From assembly GCA_942159475.1 (NCBI GenBank), contig OW804097.1, forward strand, positions 37,522,298 to 37,586,297: a stretch of DNA of 64,000 nucleotides, read 5' to 3'. The notes under the pieces are model-generated. The model did not search any database. It saw nothing but the letters and a program-made list of their open reading frames with translations, and was not told where the DNA came from. Below, in pieces: positions 11,033-21,333 of this stretch (within the stretch, counting starts at the first letter, position 1; the number at the start of each line of letters is the position of its first letter). The DNA is from Sthenelais limicola. Lineage: Eukaryota > Annelida > Polychaeta > Phyllodocida > Sigalionidae. The position numbers and the translations under genes are program-made.

Positions 11033-12888
11033 TGTCATATCGAAAAGTGACCCCATCGAAAAGTGACCCATGGGTCGACTTTCGATGTCGAAAAGTGACC
11101 CATGGGTCACTTTCCAGCAATCGAAAAGTGACCCACCTCATCGAAAAATAACCTGCCCATTTATGCAGAAATATAAAGACATAACTTTTATACCATATTG
11201 AGCGTTCATTTGTCAGCACTTATGGAGCTACACCTGCTAATGGGTCAGATTTTCAGAAAATGTACAATTTAACTTCGCCAATCCTCTCAAATAACCCACA
11301 TTTCAGATGAAAATAAAGTTCAAAATAATGTTCAACATAATCAAACAGATTGCTAGAATCAATGCAATGCCGAATACTTTCGAATTTACCTAGTATTGAC
11401 CAAATTGCAGTCTAACTTAGCAGAATTTACTAAATATGTACAGCTGCCAATTGCAATTATAAGAACATGGAATGTGTTATAGCTCCCAAATATTGTCACG
11501 CTTAATGTTACACGTATTCGCCTGGTACATTCTCACACATGGTCCTATCATTAACGACCCCACTAATATTAAATAGATTGAATGAATTGTATTAAATTAA
11601 ATGTTGAGAAATGATAATTAAGTGAATGAGAAAATTGATATAGAATAATAATGATCAATACAGTTTGGGCGACAACAATTTATTAAATAATTATATAAAT
11701 TGGAGAAATATAGTTATACAATGTGGTGATGGATTAATGATTTTATATGAGTTAATCTTTTAAAGTGCTCTATAGGCAATATAGTGAAATTATATAATTT
11801 TAATATAGTGGTGTGAGCTGATGGTATGTAATTGTGGTTGTGGGTGGGTGGGCAGATCAGTCAATCACCCTAGCTGTGGTAATAGGCTGGCTTGTTGTTA
11901 TAATCCCCTCACGGTGTAGAATGTGAGGGGATGATAATTTAAGTTGTAATGGTCACACAGACTACATTCATGCATCAACAATTGGTAATGAAAGTTGTAA
12001 TACAGAAATCATAATTAATGTATATGGGCATCAAACATTTAGATATTATGTATGCGTCATATTATTTCCATTAGATTTTAAACTATTAATGTTAAGCGTC
12101 TGTGCAATATCGAAAATTGACCCCCCCACTTGTATATATGGCATCATTGAATTATACCATTGTAATATACCCTACGCCTCCCCCCCCCCCAGATAAGTAT
12201 ATTACTTATGCCCTTATATATACATCCTTACATTACTTATTTTGTAATATATCCCCACTAGGGGGGTATATATATCTCCCCTAGGGGGGTATATTACAAA
12301 ATCAAAATCAATTATTTCTTAAAGAAGCACTTGTTCGCATTCTCTCTGACCTTGGTCGAAATGTTTTAAAGATCAGCCCCCCTGTCCCCCTTAACATTTT
12401 CCCTATATCCCTTCAATCCACATATATATGCCCCCTTTCTCCTAAAAAAAGTGTAAGAAATAAATGAAAGTTGTTCATATTATAGCCGCCACCTAATCCG
12501 ACTAGCTCTTACGGTGACGCAATCATCTTTTCTCTCTTTTCTTTTGGGCACACAAAGGCCATGGTTTCTAGATATTTAATATTCTCATGTAAACTAACTA
12601 TAATTTGTTGATACAGGTCTGATGCAGACAATTGAGATTTTAACATAGAAACCACCTCAGTACATAATACCACTAAGTCTTGAGCATATAAACACATAAG
12701 TATAGTGGTGAATAGCGTCTAAACTACTTACAACTACTAATACAACATCAGACATGGCAATATATTATTTGAGAACATTAAGTTTGAAAAGAAGAGGGGG
12801 TCAATTTTCGATGGGGTGGGTCACTTTTCGATTGCCGAAAACTTACCCACGGGTCACTTTTCGATGGGGGTCACTTTTTGTCAGGACA
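11033..12888. mobile_element. 1.86-kb element with tandem TCGAAAAGTGACCC ends
   Basis: Ends TGTCATATCGAAAAGTGACC and, inverted, TGTCCTGACAAAAAGTGACC. CCGG is duplicated at 11029-11032 and 12889-12892. Each end carries tandem TCGAAAAGTGACCC repeats (11039-11158; inverted at 12797-12880), some fused with ATGGGTCA as palindromes. It is nested in a family C repeat and contains a family A fragment, a C-rich/G-rich tract near 12120-12190 and an inverted repeat at 12239-12301. No coding capacity seen. Confidence 0.6.
11241..11455 (-). mobile_element. Family A MITE, right end truncated
   Basis: TA then TGGGTCAGATTTTCAG. It lacks the last ~20 bp of the far terminal repeat. Confidence 0.8.
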
Positions 12889-13020
12889 CCGGCAATTACA
12901 TCAACTTTGCATCAACTTGGTTTTGTCGACAGTGGCCAGACCGCTATAAGCAGTCTAACCACTGTTGACAAAACCAAGTTGATGCAAAGATGATTCAAAG
13001 ACGATGTAATTGCCAGCAAT
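12889..13020. repeat. Family C repeat, right part, with inverted repeat
   Basis: Continuation of 10660-11032. Contains GCATCAACTTGGTTTTGTCG (~12909) and its complement (~12966-12985), a ~35-bp near-perfect inverted repeat separated by ~10 nt. Confidence 0.65.
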
Positions 13021-13025
13021 GCCTG

Positions 13026-13168
13026 TCGATTTTTTCAAACATCAAAATATCAAGATGTCCTTAATGTTTACAATAATTGGAATCTGCTTGATCTAATCTT
13101 TTCAAATATTTTGACATCTTAAACTCTATTTTTGCAACTCGTCACCTATTTTGCTGAAACACATCACA
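13026..13168. mobile_element. Family B MITE, right-end fragment
   Basis: AATTGGAATCTGCTTGATCT interior and right end GCTGAAACACATCACA followed by TA. Left half absent. Confidence 0.7.
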
Positions 13169-13369
13169 TATATCCCCTTTGATATTTTATTCAGATCAAA
13201 GAGATTTCCATAGATAATTATAGTACAGATTTACTCAGAATACCCTTATTTTATCCTATACATTTTAAGTAAATTATCTAGTAATTAATTAAGTATTCAA
13301 AGATTTGACATAGACTCAACAAAAATAGAAATTAAGAAAAGTCAATCTAATAATTAATTATCATGCTAA

Positions 13370-14000
13370 AGATTACATCACATCAATTCTGCTGACATAT
13401 ATTAAAGATATCAATACAGTTTAAACCTGTCTAAAATAACCCATCCCCCAGCGCCGTGCTCTCACACGTTGACCATTATAAATGATCTCCCTCGTTATTT
13501 CTTTTCTCCGAGTTATCTTATCCCATTTCCTTATCGGTTCCGTCAATAAACCACACTTTGTATTAAATACCTTATGCCTTATTTGAAACTGTTATATATA
13601 TGGGCCAATTGTGTTGCCCTTGTTGTTGGCCATAGAGTCTTAAAGAGATCGACACGCTTTGGTCTATGCTCACGTTGGTTCATAGTCACCCCACCGCATT
13701 GTTGGCAAGATGGAAGTGACTATGGACAGGACCTAATTGTCCCCCTTTATAACACCCATATAATTAAGCTCGCATATGCGGTGCAATCTTGAAAACTTAG
13801 AGAAATTAATTATTAAGAACACCATGAGATAGAGGCCACCTATAGATCGTTGAACTAATGGTAGATTGCTACCTCTATTAATTTGTACTGAATGTGTCTA
13901 GTAGGGCTTGCGAATCTCCCTTCTCTGGGAGATTGACCCACTGACGTACGTCTTTTCATTAACGACTAAATAAAAGTAACAACAACAACAATCTTGATGA
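13370..14000. other. Retroelement-like debris
   Basis: GCGCCGTGCTCTCACACGTTGACC near 13450 resembles the LINE-2 3' UTR at 50760-50785 (minus strand). A separate unit ends AATAAAAGTAACAACAACAACAA at ~13968-13991, an (AAC)n-type retroposon tail on +. No intact ORF. Boundaries unknown. Confidence 0.35.
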
Positions 14001-14069
14001 TTTAGTATAAAGTAGCATAATTAATTACGATATGGATCAATGTTCTAGAACTCAGTTGGCTCCAGCATA

Positions 14070-14307
14070 TGGGCCAGATCGTCAGAAAATGTACAATTTA
14101 CCTTCACCAATCCCTTCAAATGAAACAAATTTCCGACGAAAACAAAAATTCAAAATACAGTTCAACATAACCAAACAGATTGCTAGAATCAATGCAATGC
14201 CGAATACTCTCGAATTTACCTAGTATTGACCAAATTGCAGCCTAATTTAGCAGAATTTACTAGATATGTACAGCTGCCAATTGTACACTTTCTGAAAATC
14301 TTACCCA
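14070..14307 (-). mobile_element. Family A MITE
   Basis: TA-flanked. Left TGGGCCAGATCGTCAG, right CTGAAAATCTTACCCA. Confidence 0.85.
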
Positions 14308-14620
14308 TATTGTAAGTTATTCATGGACTTCACTCAATGAGGATAGATTCTGCAGGTGGCAGAATAAATGGCGAGGAATAGGCTCCGCATCTTTGTTTTA
14401 TTCTCAATCATTTGTCTAAACTAATACTTAGGGAGCAGTCTGTTAGCAGCTGGAGCTTTCATTATTGAACATTAGATTACATTATGCATGCATTAAACTG
14501 TCAAACATTTATAGTTTGAAGAATAATGGGTTCCTTGTTGGGTGAATTGAAATCATTTGCATTGTGATAGAAAGTGGAATGACATGGTTAAACTGCACAG
14601 ATAAGGGACATGTGCGTATG
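14308..14620. other. No feature recognised
   Basis: About 310 bp without ORF or identifiable repeat. Confidence 0.5.
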
Positions 14621-14660
14621 TGTGATGTGTTCCGGGAAAATGAGTCACACTTGTTTTCCC
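14621..14660. repeat. Family B MITE, left-end fragment
   Basis: TGTGATGTGTTCCGGGAAAA then TGAGTCACACTTG. Only the terminal repeat remains. Confidence 0.65.
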
Positions 14661-14689
14661 TAGGTATAAACATGATTCAAAACGCAGTC

Positions 14690-14838
14690 AGAAAATCCCT
14701 TTCTTTTTAACTCAACCAATCCCATAGCTCCTGAAGGTAAACAGTCATCAGGAAGGTACGAAATTCCTTTCTACTTATACAGAGCTGGCCTCTAGATTCT
14801 AGTTTGTTCCACGCTTCAGGGACTATATGATTGATTTC
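14690..14838 (-). pseudogene. Older decayed LINE: C-terminal end (3' part)
   Basis: On the minus strand the bases next to the LINE-1 tail read EINHIVPEAWNKL and then SRKEFRTFLMTVYL, the typical end of a LINE ORF2. It is on the same strand as, and in the expected order after, the relic at 21446-22925, so the two are the halves of one LINE split by LINE-1. Confidence 0.6.
14833..14838. repeat. Target-site duplication of LINE-1 (left copy)
   Basis: GATTTC directly abuts the T22 run (poly(A) tail of the minus-strand LINE). The same six bases recur at 21446-21451. Confidence 0.65.
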
Positions 14839-14869
14839 TTTTTTTTTTTTTTTTTTTTTTATTTTTATT
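14839..14869 (-). terminator. LINE-1 polyadenylation signal and poly(A) tail
   Basis: On the minus strand AATAAA (14869-14864) is followed within a few bases by a 22-nt A-run (T22 at 14839-14860 on +). The 3' UTR from the ORF end is ~190 bp. Confidence 0.85.
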
Positions 14870-15051
14870 GACAGTATGTACAATCCATGGGCTCGCCGGG
14901 GTCGATGTTCCTCCCACGCTGCCGTAGGGTTACGTCTTAGTGGGTTAATATGCTTAGTTAGTAAAAAACATACTATGGGTTAATAACGTTATTGGGGTAT
15001 GAGGGTAGCGGGAGGCCAGTTGAGGCACCGGGGGAGTTTTATTCAGTATTT

Positions 15052-17910
15052 CTATAGATCGGTATGAGTCTGATTCGTTAGTGTTATGAACTTTATTCTC
15101 TTTTTTAAGTCTAATAAGTTCAAATTCCTGATTTCTGGGGTCAGGTTGTTCCATGTGCTTGCCATCTGGTATGAGAAGGCTCGTCTGTCACTTTCTGTGC
15201 TCGGACGATATAACTGCAATGTGTCCGCATCATGCAACCTCGTGGGATATCTAATAGTATCGCTCTTGTTATTGTATGTAGTGGTCTTTTTGCCCATTAA
15301 CATAAGCAGGAATTTTTGTCTATTTTTTACCGTCATTATTTAAAAATTATTATGTAGGTCTAATCTCCCGGTTTGGTAATTAGCCCTAATAGCAATTCTA
15401 ATGGCCCTGTTTTGCAGTCTTTGTATTTTCGCTAGTTTGTATTTTCCAATATATGTCATGAATGGTAATACATAGTCAATGATCGGGAGTATGAAGGTCT
15501 TTACTAGAACTATGGCCGCATGTGATGTTAGAAATTTTCGAATGCAGCTCAATTGGTATATTCTAAAGTTTAGGTTCCGTATCGTTATGTCCAACTGTGG
15601 TAGCATGGACATCCTTTCATCAATCTTGACTCCTAGGTATTCGTAATTAGTGGTTCTTATTATGGTTTGATTATTCACCATTAAGATAGGCGGGTTTAGT
15701 TTCTTTTGTCTGGTGATAATCATATATTTTGTTTTTTTCATGTTCATTAAAATCTTGTTTCTGACAGTCCATTCGTGGAAGATCTCAATGTCAGACTCCA
15801 TTTTTTTACATATTTCATTCAAGTTCTTACCTGCGCTAAATAATACCGTATCATCGGCGTAGAGTATGTATTTACATTTTAAGTCTAATTCTTTCAGATC
15901 ATTTGTATACAATAAGAACAAAATCGGCCCCAGTACGGAGCCTTGTGGGACTCCACATGTGATTTGTCGGTCGGTTGATTCCTCAGTTCCAATTCTTACT
16001 CTTTGGCTTCTGCCTGTGACATACGATTTCACCCACCGTAGCAGATCGCCTTTTATCCCAGCATGCTCTAGTTTCTCCATTAATATATTTAAATTTACGC
16101 TATTGAATGCCTTACTGAAGTCTACGAATGTGGCAATTCCTATCTCTTTTTTATTTAACACTTCATCCATATAACTAAAAAAATTTGCTAATGCGTCCGA
16201 TGTACCCTTACCCGGCCTGAATCCAAATTGTCTGTCTGATATTATGTCATTCTGGTCCAAATGATGGTATAATATTTTGGATATTAATCTCTCTAGGAGC
16301 TTGCCCGCAATATGAATTAATGTGATTGGTCTTGTGTCATCAACTTTTCTAGGTAGCTCGGTCTTTGGAATAACTTTACACATGCTACATTTCCAATTAT
16401 CTGGGAATATGCCACTATTGATCGAGGTGTTAAATACATGCGTTAGTTCTCTATCAATTAACCTGAATATATCTCTATAAATTCTACTATTAATGTCATT
16501 ACAGCCTGATGGTTTGTTTATGTTAATACTCTCAATCTCTTCCGATACTTCTTCCACTGTAAAAGGCGCCATCTGGAGGGGAGTTGTTATATTCTCTCTC
16601 GTATAAGACGGTGCTCTATGAGGGATTTTTTCTTGAATTTTATCGCCAATACTACAAAAGAATTTATTTATATATTCCGCTAGTTCTACTCCTTGCAGTG
16701 TGTTGTCATTATCATCTAATAATTGTTTAATTTCTGATTTCTTTTTTCCTTGTAGTTCTGATATTGTGCGCCAAAATTTTTTCCCATCGTTCTTATTCAG
16801 ATTCAGTAAGTTTATATAGTAGTCCTGCTTTGCTCTCCTCAGATGCAGGTTAAATTGATTTCTCTTCTGCTTAGCAGAGCGAGAATCTTCTTCATTGCCA
16901 GACCGTTTGGCAGTTTTGAAAGCTTTGTCCCTATCAGCGGCCATTTTTGCGAGTTCATTAGTATACCAACTAGGTCGTTCTGCTCGAATTTTATAGGTTT
17001 TTATGGGGGCAATTTCATTCGTTATTTGCTTAATATGGTCAAACATAAAGTTCCATTGTTCATTCACGTCCTGTGTTGTATATAAGCTATTCCAGTCTAT
17101 TAAACTTAACTTCTCCTCCAGTGTATTTGTGTCGTATCTGTTCATGTCTCTACCTTTAAATTTAGTTTTTTTAAATATCCGTCTCTTTTGCTTTATATTC
17201 AAATAAATTCCCTGATGATCTGATATGTTATAGTTTATCGTTCCGGTGCTGAAGTCTTTTTTGATTTTAGTTAAGAAGAAGTCAATTACACTGTTTTTCG
17301 TCAGGCCAAATCTAGTAATACTGTTCATGTTAATCTGTAGGTCATAGTCTTTACAAAATGTATCCAGTAATTTGTACTTCGGATCTTTCTTTTCTAACAA
17401 ATCAATATTAAAGTCACCACATATTATGGTATCATGTATCTCATGGTCATTTTCATCTAGTTTACTCATAATAGTCTTCAATCCTTCTATAAATCTTGTC
17501 ATGTTAGAATTTGGTGGTCTATAAATACATGAGATAAATTTCTTCCTTAAATTCTGTTTGTCTATTATAAAAGATTGTGCTTCAATGTCGTTATTTATCA
17601 CATCTTCTAAGTCAATTTCTCGGGTAGTTAGATCGTTTCTGATATAACTACATATTCCTCCGCCCGTTTTTCCTGATGTACGATCCGTTCTGATACATGC
17701 ATATCTATTATCTGATATTAAGCTGCTATCAATCAGTGATTTTAACCATGTTTCGCTTAAACATAGGATATCTGGCTCCTTATCCAGTATATCAATTCTA
17801 ATCTGGTCTATTTTCTGTAATAGTGATCTGATATTCAAGTGTGTTATTTTAAAACCTTTGATCTTCGCCATTTCCGACCATGAGTCAAGGGCTGGGACTA
17901 GGGGGGGCAT
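15052..17910 (-). pseudogene. LINE-1 APE endonuclease-reverse transcriptase ORF, one in-frame stop
   Basis: 856 aa are open (17910-15343), then TAA at 15342-15340, and the same frame continues to 15052 with about 95 further residues that look like the usual LINE C-terminus (...FSYQMASTWNNLTPEIRNL). The endonuclease is complete: HLNIRSL (24-30), LSETWL with Glu53, IYRPPNSN (129-136), GDFNIDLL (165-172) and the catalytic ISDHQ (229-233). The RT core runs ~505-770 with DFSKAFNSV (Asp597), CGVPQGSVLGP (652-662) and YADD (684-687), so all catalytic residues are present. It would nick target DNA and prime cDNA synthesis. The start 23 residues before HLNIRSL is the first ATG. The stop removes only the C-terminal segment, and the copy is otherwise undamaged. 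Confidence 0.88.
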
Positions 17911-18627
17911 TATATCTTGGTTAGTACAGCGGTCTTAGTAATAGTATACAGCAATATTTTTGGCGACCGTTTCACGGAGCATCCACATAAAACAGTTCAT
18001 CATAATTTACTAGTCACTTCGAGAAACAACTTTCGGGCCTATTACGTCATTGTTCATCATTCTCCTATGTTGCTTCGTCATCCTACTTGATCGTCAGTTT
18101 AACTATATAGTGAGCAACTGTGCATTGACCGCTTAGCGGTGTACACCGTGCCAGCGTTCTAGTATATGCCAGGTAATCATTTCATCACACATATTTTACA
18201 ATTCGTGAATCAGAAAATAGCTCCTACACCATCACTTAAATCTAGATTTTGCACTCCTTGTACCTTATGCTTATTAGGCAAGAGTTAGGGTATTAGTACA
18301 ACATATATACACAATTCATAATATACGACATTCTTTATGTTATCTGTATAAATTCATACTCAATTCAGAAGAATAATAGCGTATATAATAGCGTATAAAC
18401 TAGTACCTAGAAGTGTGCGAGAGATCGGCGACCGTTTGGACGGTGTACCAATAATTACCACAATTCCTTATACTTTTAATCCTACCTATTCATTCTTCCC
18501 CTACCGACTCGCGATTAAAATATAAATGTTCATTTGGCTATATTGAAATCGATTTATGTATACTATAGGGACCGCTTAGCGGAGCACCTACTTGCTATGC
18601 ACATTTCTTGCCATTTAAATTATACTA
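17911..18627 (-). other. LINE-1 inter-ORF spacer with four GACCG...CGG hairpins
   Basis: 717 bp between the SGNH ORF and the APE-RT ORF with no coding potential I can see. It holds four related short inverted repeats at 17962-17981, 18127-18147, 18428-18449 and 18570-18588. Two contain a perfect CCGC-TTA-GCGG stem-loop, and each is followed by a (T/A)G(T/C)ACC-like tail. Such conserved hairpins in the RNA could bind an ORF product or help translation of the downstream ORF. That role is inference. Confidence 0.6.
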
Positions 18628-19275
18628 TTAATTCTGAATCGTATATTTAGTTATTCTTCTTGGAGATAGATGGAATTTCTCAATCTGCTTAGCCCATTCC
18701 TTGATCACGGTGTCATTTGGGTGAATACCATCCGGGATCTTACATAATAGATGCATCGGGGATCCTTTGTGGAATGTGTGGACTTTACTGGTTAGGTACA
18801 TATGCGTTATGCCCCGGCGTTCGTTAAGCATTCTAATGTTTTCATTTATTGTCCAGATGACATCGTTCAGCATGTTTTGGTATGGGGAGATAACTGTCTG
18901 CGTCTTTGCCCTAGCTAATTCACACCCGATTAGTCCACCAATCGCGATGTTGCAGTAATCTTGCTCTTTTTTTAGTATTTCTAAGGCAGTTTCATATCTC
19001 TCGTCCATGAACCTTGCTAATGGACCTTCTTCCTTAAATTGTATGTCGATATGTTCCGTGATCGGGTCCTTTTTGCATAGATCACAAATGCCACCAATTA
19101 GAATCAGATTGTCAGGTCTTAGCTCATCTATTCTTTTCTTTGCCTTATAGGCTAGATCAATTATACCATGGCCTGGATAGCAATAAGAGATAATTTCCTG
19201 TCGTGTTTCCAGGTAGTCTATCAGATTCCTACCTCTAGAGTCTGCTATCACTACAGTTAGCGCCAGCTTTGCCAT
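18628..19275 (-). CDS. LINE-1 SGNH/GDSL-type hydrolase (esterase) ORF
   Basis: 215 aa, uninterrupted, starting ~60 bp after ORF1 stops. It carries the SGNH blocks in order. Block I is IADSRGRNL with Ser13 as the nucleophile. GGICDL (61-66) sits where the family usually has GxND, so the Asn is replaced by Cys64. The final block is PDGIHPND, with Asp182 and His185 completing the triad. The length is normal for a minimal SGNH domain. Esterase domains are known in ORF1 proteins of CR1-type LINEs, usually fused to the nucleic-acid-binding part; here it is a free-standing ORF. Possible roles discussed for this family are membrane or lipid interaction during the element's cycle. The fold assignment is strong. 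Activity is uncertain because of the Asn-to-Cys change in the oxyanion-hole block. Confidence 0.8.
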   Translation of the reverse strand: MAKLALTVVIADSRGRNLIDYLETRQEIISYCYPGHGIIDLAYKAKKRIDELRPDNLILIGGICDLCKKDPITEHIDIQFKEEGPLARFMDERYETALEILKKEQDYCNIAIGGLIGCELARAKTQTVISPYQNMLNDVIWTINENIRMLNERRGITHMYLTSKVHTFHKGSPMHLLCKIPDGIHPNDTVIKEWAKQIEKFHLSPRRITKYTIQN

Positions 19276-19335
19276 TTCCGTGCCTGGAATTAGAAAACGC
19301 TATGTTACAGTTAATATGTTAATTGCACCTGTCAA

Positions 19336-21333
19336 TTAGCAGTATATGCCCGCACTATGATCCTCAAATGCAACTAACGGATCTTTGTTACCATGTAAGT
19401 TTAATTGAGGTGGGGAGCGTCTCTCTGGGATATTTTGCCTGTTCGCTTGACTTGAAAGAGGGGTCATATTCTCACGCCATGTTCTACTATCGTGTTTTAC
19501 TGCATCGGCATAATAGTTATCACGTCTCGATTGCCTTTTAGGTAAACTACTTACTGAACTAGCAGAGTCACTATGTCTTCTCTTCGCCGAACTGGATCTA
19601 GCTCTATACCTCTCAGTCATGGGTTTGGCAAGTTGCAGCCTACGGTCGAATCTGCTTGGATTCAAAATTGGTGCAGCCGTTTCTTCCCCACGAGTTGCCT
19701 GTGCAGCGGTGGGTGGTGGCCCGCCCGCCACATTAGCATTCTCCACTATTTGAGTGTCCATGTCAGTATGGCCCTGTTCCTCCTCTGGTCTATTTATAGC
19801 GGCGTCTACATGCCTTGTTTGGGGGCGTGGTCCCCGTGTGCGCGTGTATTTGTTGTTGTTATTGTTGTGGAATGTTCTTGGGTGATATTGCGTGCGTTGT
19901 GCAAATTCCGCTCTTCCGACTGAGTGACTACGAGTTGTGTCATTCTTGGGGTCTTGGTTTAGGTCTAGATTATATGTTACCCTCTCTTCGTGTGTTGTAC
20001 CAGTCATATGATGAGTTCTAATCTCCATCAGTATTCTTCCTACTACGTTGAAACCGTCATGTGCACCCGATTCCATCTCTTCTGATCCTAGCTTACAGCC
20101 AGCGGCCCAAAATCGGTCTGTAGTTGCCTCAAATAATGTCTTGTTTCTTGTCGCAACTAAGAAGTCTAGTAGCTTGGGATTTTGTTTGAATTTCTGATCT
20201 AGAATTGCGTGCATTATGTTGATTTTCTCGTCGTTCCACCTGTCTGTGCTTTCAAACTCTGTTCCAATGGCCTTAGCTTTTTTTGCCGACTGACATGCAA
20301 AGATCTGTGAGGCTTTGTCTACTTCCCCAATCGTATTCGCCCTGGCGTATTGGTACGCCTGTTCAGAGCTTTTGAATTTTAGGCCTCGCATCATGATATC
20401 TACAGGGTAAAAGTTGCTTAGTGGGCTATGCTGGGACTGGAAATATAGTCGGTCCCCCACTGGGACTGATTTCGCATCCTCTAGCCTGTATCCTTCCGGC
20501 AGGTTGTCTAATTCACAGTGGCGATACGTGATATTATCGATCTCAATAGTGTCCTTCCAAATTCTACCTACTTTCACCCCTGTAGGAGAGTTGAGATATC
20601 TTTGTAGTGTGCGCAAGTCAGATTTTTTCTCAGTCACGTCCTCAGGCAAATCTGGATTTATGTACACATTGTAGCAGTCGTTTGTCTGTCTCAGTTCCTT
20701 CCTGCGTTGGTACAGATAGTTGCGAGTTTCCATTGAATCTAATCTCACCAGTACCTGTTTGGTTCCATTTGCGTACGAGTTAAGCCTCTTAGCAGACATA
20801 ATATTTTGTCTCATCAAATCATTGTCTAGTCGTCCTAGTATGTAATAGCATTTGTTTTCCAGATTCTCATATTTATTGAATGTGACACCACTCAGTATTA
20901 GGTTGTTTCTTCGTCTTTCTACATCTAAATCTACCACTCTCTCTTCCAGCAATTCATTTCGTAATGACAGTCTATTCACATCTTCCCTGAGTTTGCAAAT
21001 CTCTGTTCTGGCGTCTCTTTCATTTTTGATCAGATTGTCTAGTTTTATGCGATGTTCTTCAGTAAATTCATGGGACTTATTTACCGAAACCCTGATTTCG
21101 GTCGGGGTATATTCATCGTTAGCTAATTCATACAATGCGCGACCAGCCAAAGCCTCATTTACAAAGGGCTCGGTCGGTTCCGAGCGAAAGTAGCATTGAC
21201 CGTCTAATCTCCGGGGATTAGCCGGAGCTGTGAATGCGTCCTGTCCCGTCTTTTCGCCAACTATAGCTTCGAAATACTTATCCATTGTGTGGTTTACTCG
21301 AGTTTTCAGTACAAAATGTTCAAAAACAGGCAA
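19336..21333 (-). CDS. LINE-1 ORF1: coiled coil + RRM-like + NADAR domain protein
   Basis: 665 aa, uninterrupted. A second Met at residue 17 (MDKYFEAIVGEK) is an equally good start. Residues ~92-140 are charged and heptad-like (coiled coil). Residues ~143-275 (NNLILSGV..., then KQVLVRL) look like the RRM-type nucleic-acid-binding core of LINE ORF1 proteins. Residues ~297-439 match the NADAR/YbiA family in order: LSNFYP (305-310), SSEQAYQYA (322-330, with the conserved Glu at 324), W366/M374, KFKQNPKLL (381-389), EATTDRFWAAG (402-412) and the closing GRILMEIR. NADAR enzymes are N-glycosidases that act on ADP-ribose-type linkages: E. coli YbiA works on riboflavin intermediates, and other members remove ADP-ribose from guanine in DNA. 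The C-terminal ~220 residues are polar, basic and low in complexity. It lies ~60 bp upstream of the SGNH ORF. Presumably it is an RNA-binding RNP protein; the NADAR role is unknown. The domain is clear; its activity is inference. Confidence 0.85.
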   Translation of the reverse strand: MPVFEHFVLKTRVNHTMDKYFEAIVGEKTGQDAFTAPANPRRLDGQCYFRSEPTEPFVNEALAGRALYELANDEYTPTEIRVSVNKSHEFTEEHRIKLDNLIKNERDARTEICKLREDVNRLSLRNELLEERVVDLDVERRRNNLILSGVTFNKYENLENKCYYILGRLDNDLMRQNIMSAKRLNSYANGTKQVLVRLDSMETRNYLYQRRKELRQTNDCYNVYINPDLPEDVTEKKSDLRTLQRYLNSPTGVKVGRIWKDTIEIDNITYRHCELDNLPEGYRLEDAKSVPVGDRLYFQSQHSPLSNFYPVDIMMRGLKFKSSEQAYQYARANTIGEVDKASQIFACQSAKKAKAIGTEFESTDRWNDEKINIMHAILDQKFKQNPKLLDFLVATRNKTLFEATTDRFWAAGCKLGSEEMESGAHDGFNVVGRILMEIRTHHMTGTTHEERVTYNLDLNQDPKNDTTRSHSVGRAEFAQRTQYHPRTFHNNNNNKYTRTRGPRPQTRHVDAAINRPEEEQGHTDMDTQIVENANVAGGPPPTAAQATRGEETAAPILNPSRFDRRLQLAKPMTERYRARSSSAKRRHSDSASSVSSLPKRQSRRDNYYADAVKHDSRTWRENMTPLSSQANRQNIPERRSPPQLNLHGNKDPLVAFEDHSAGIYC

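Noticed and set aside
10684..11219. Short frames with GSLFDI / VTFRLLES repeats
   Set aside because: Translations of TCGAAAAGTGACCC tandem repeats and family C words.
20414..21193. Plus-strand frames opposite LINE-1 ORF1
   Set aside because: Antisense shadows; the minus-strand frame carries all recognisable domains.
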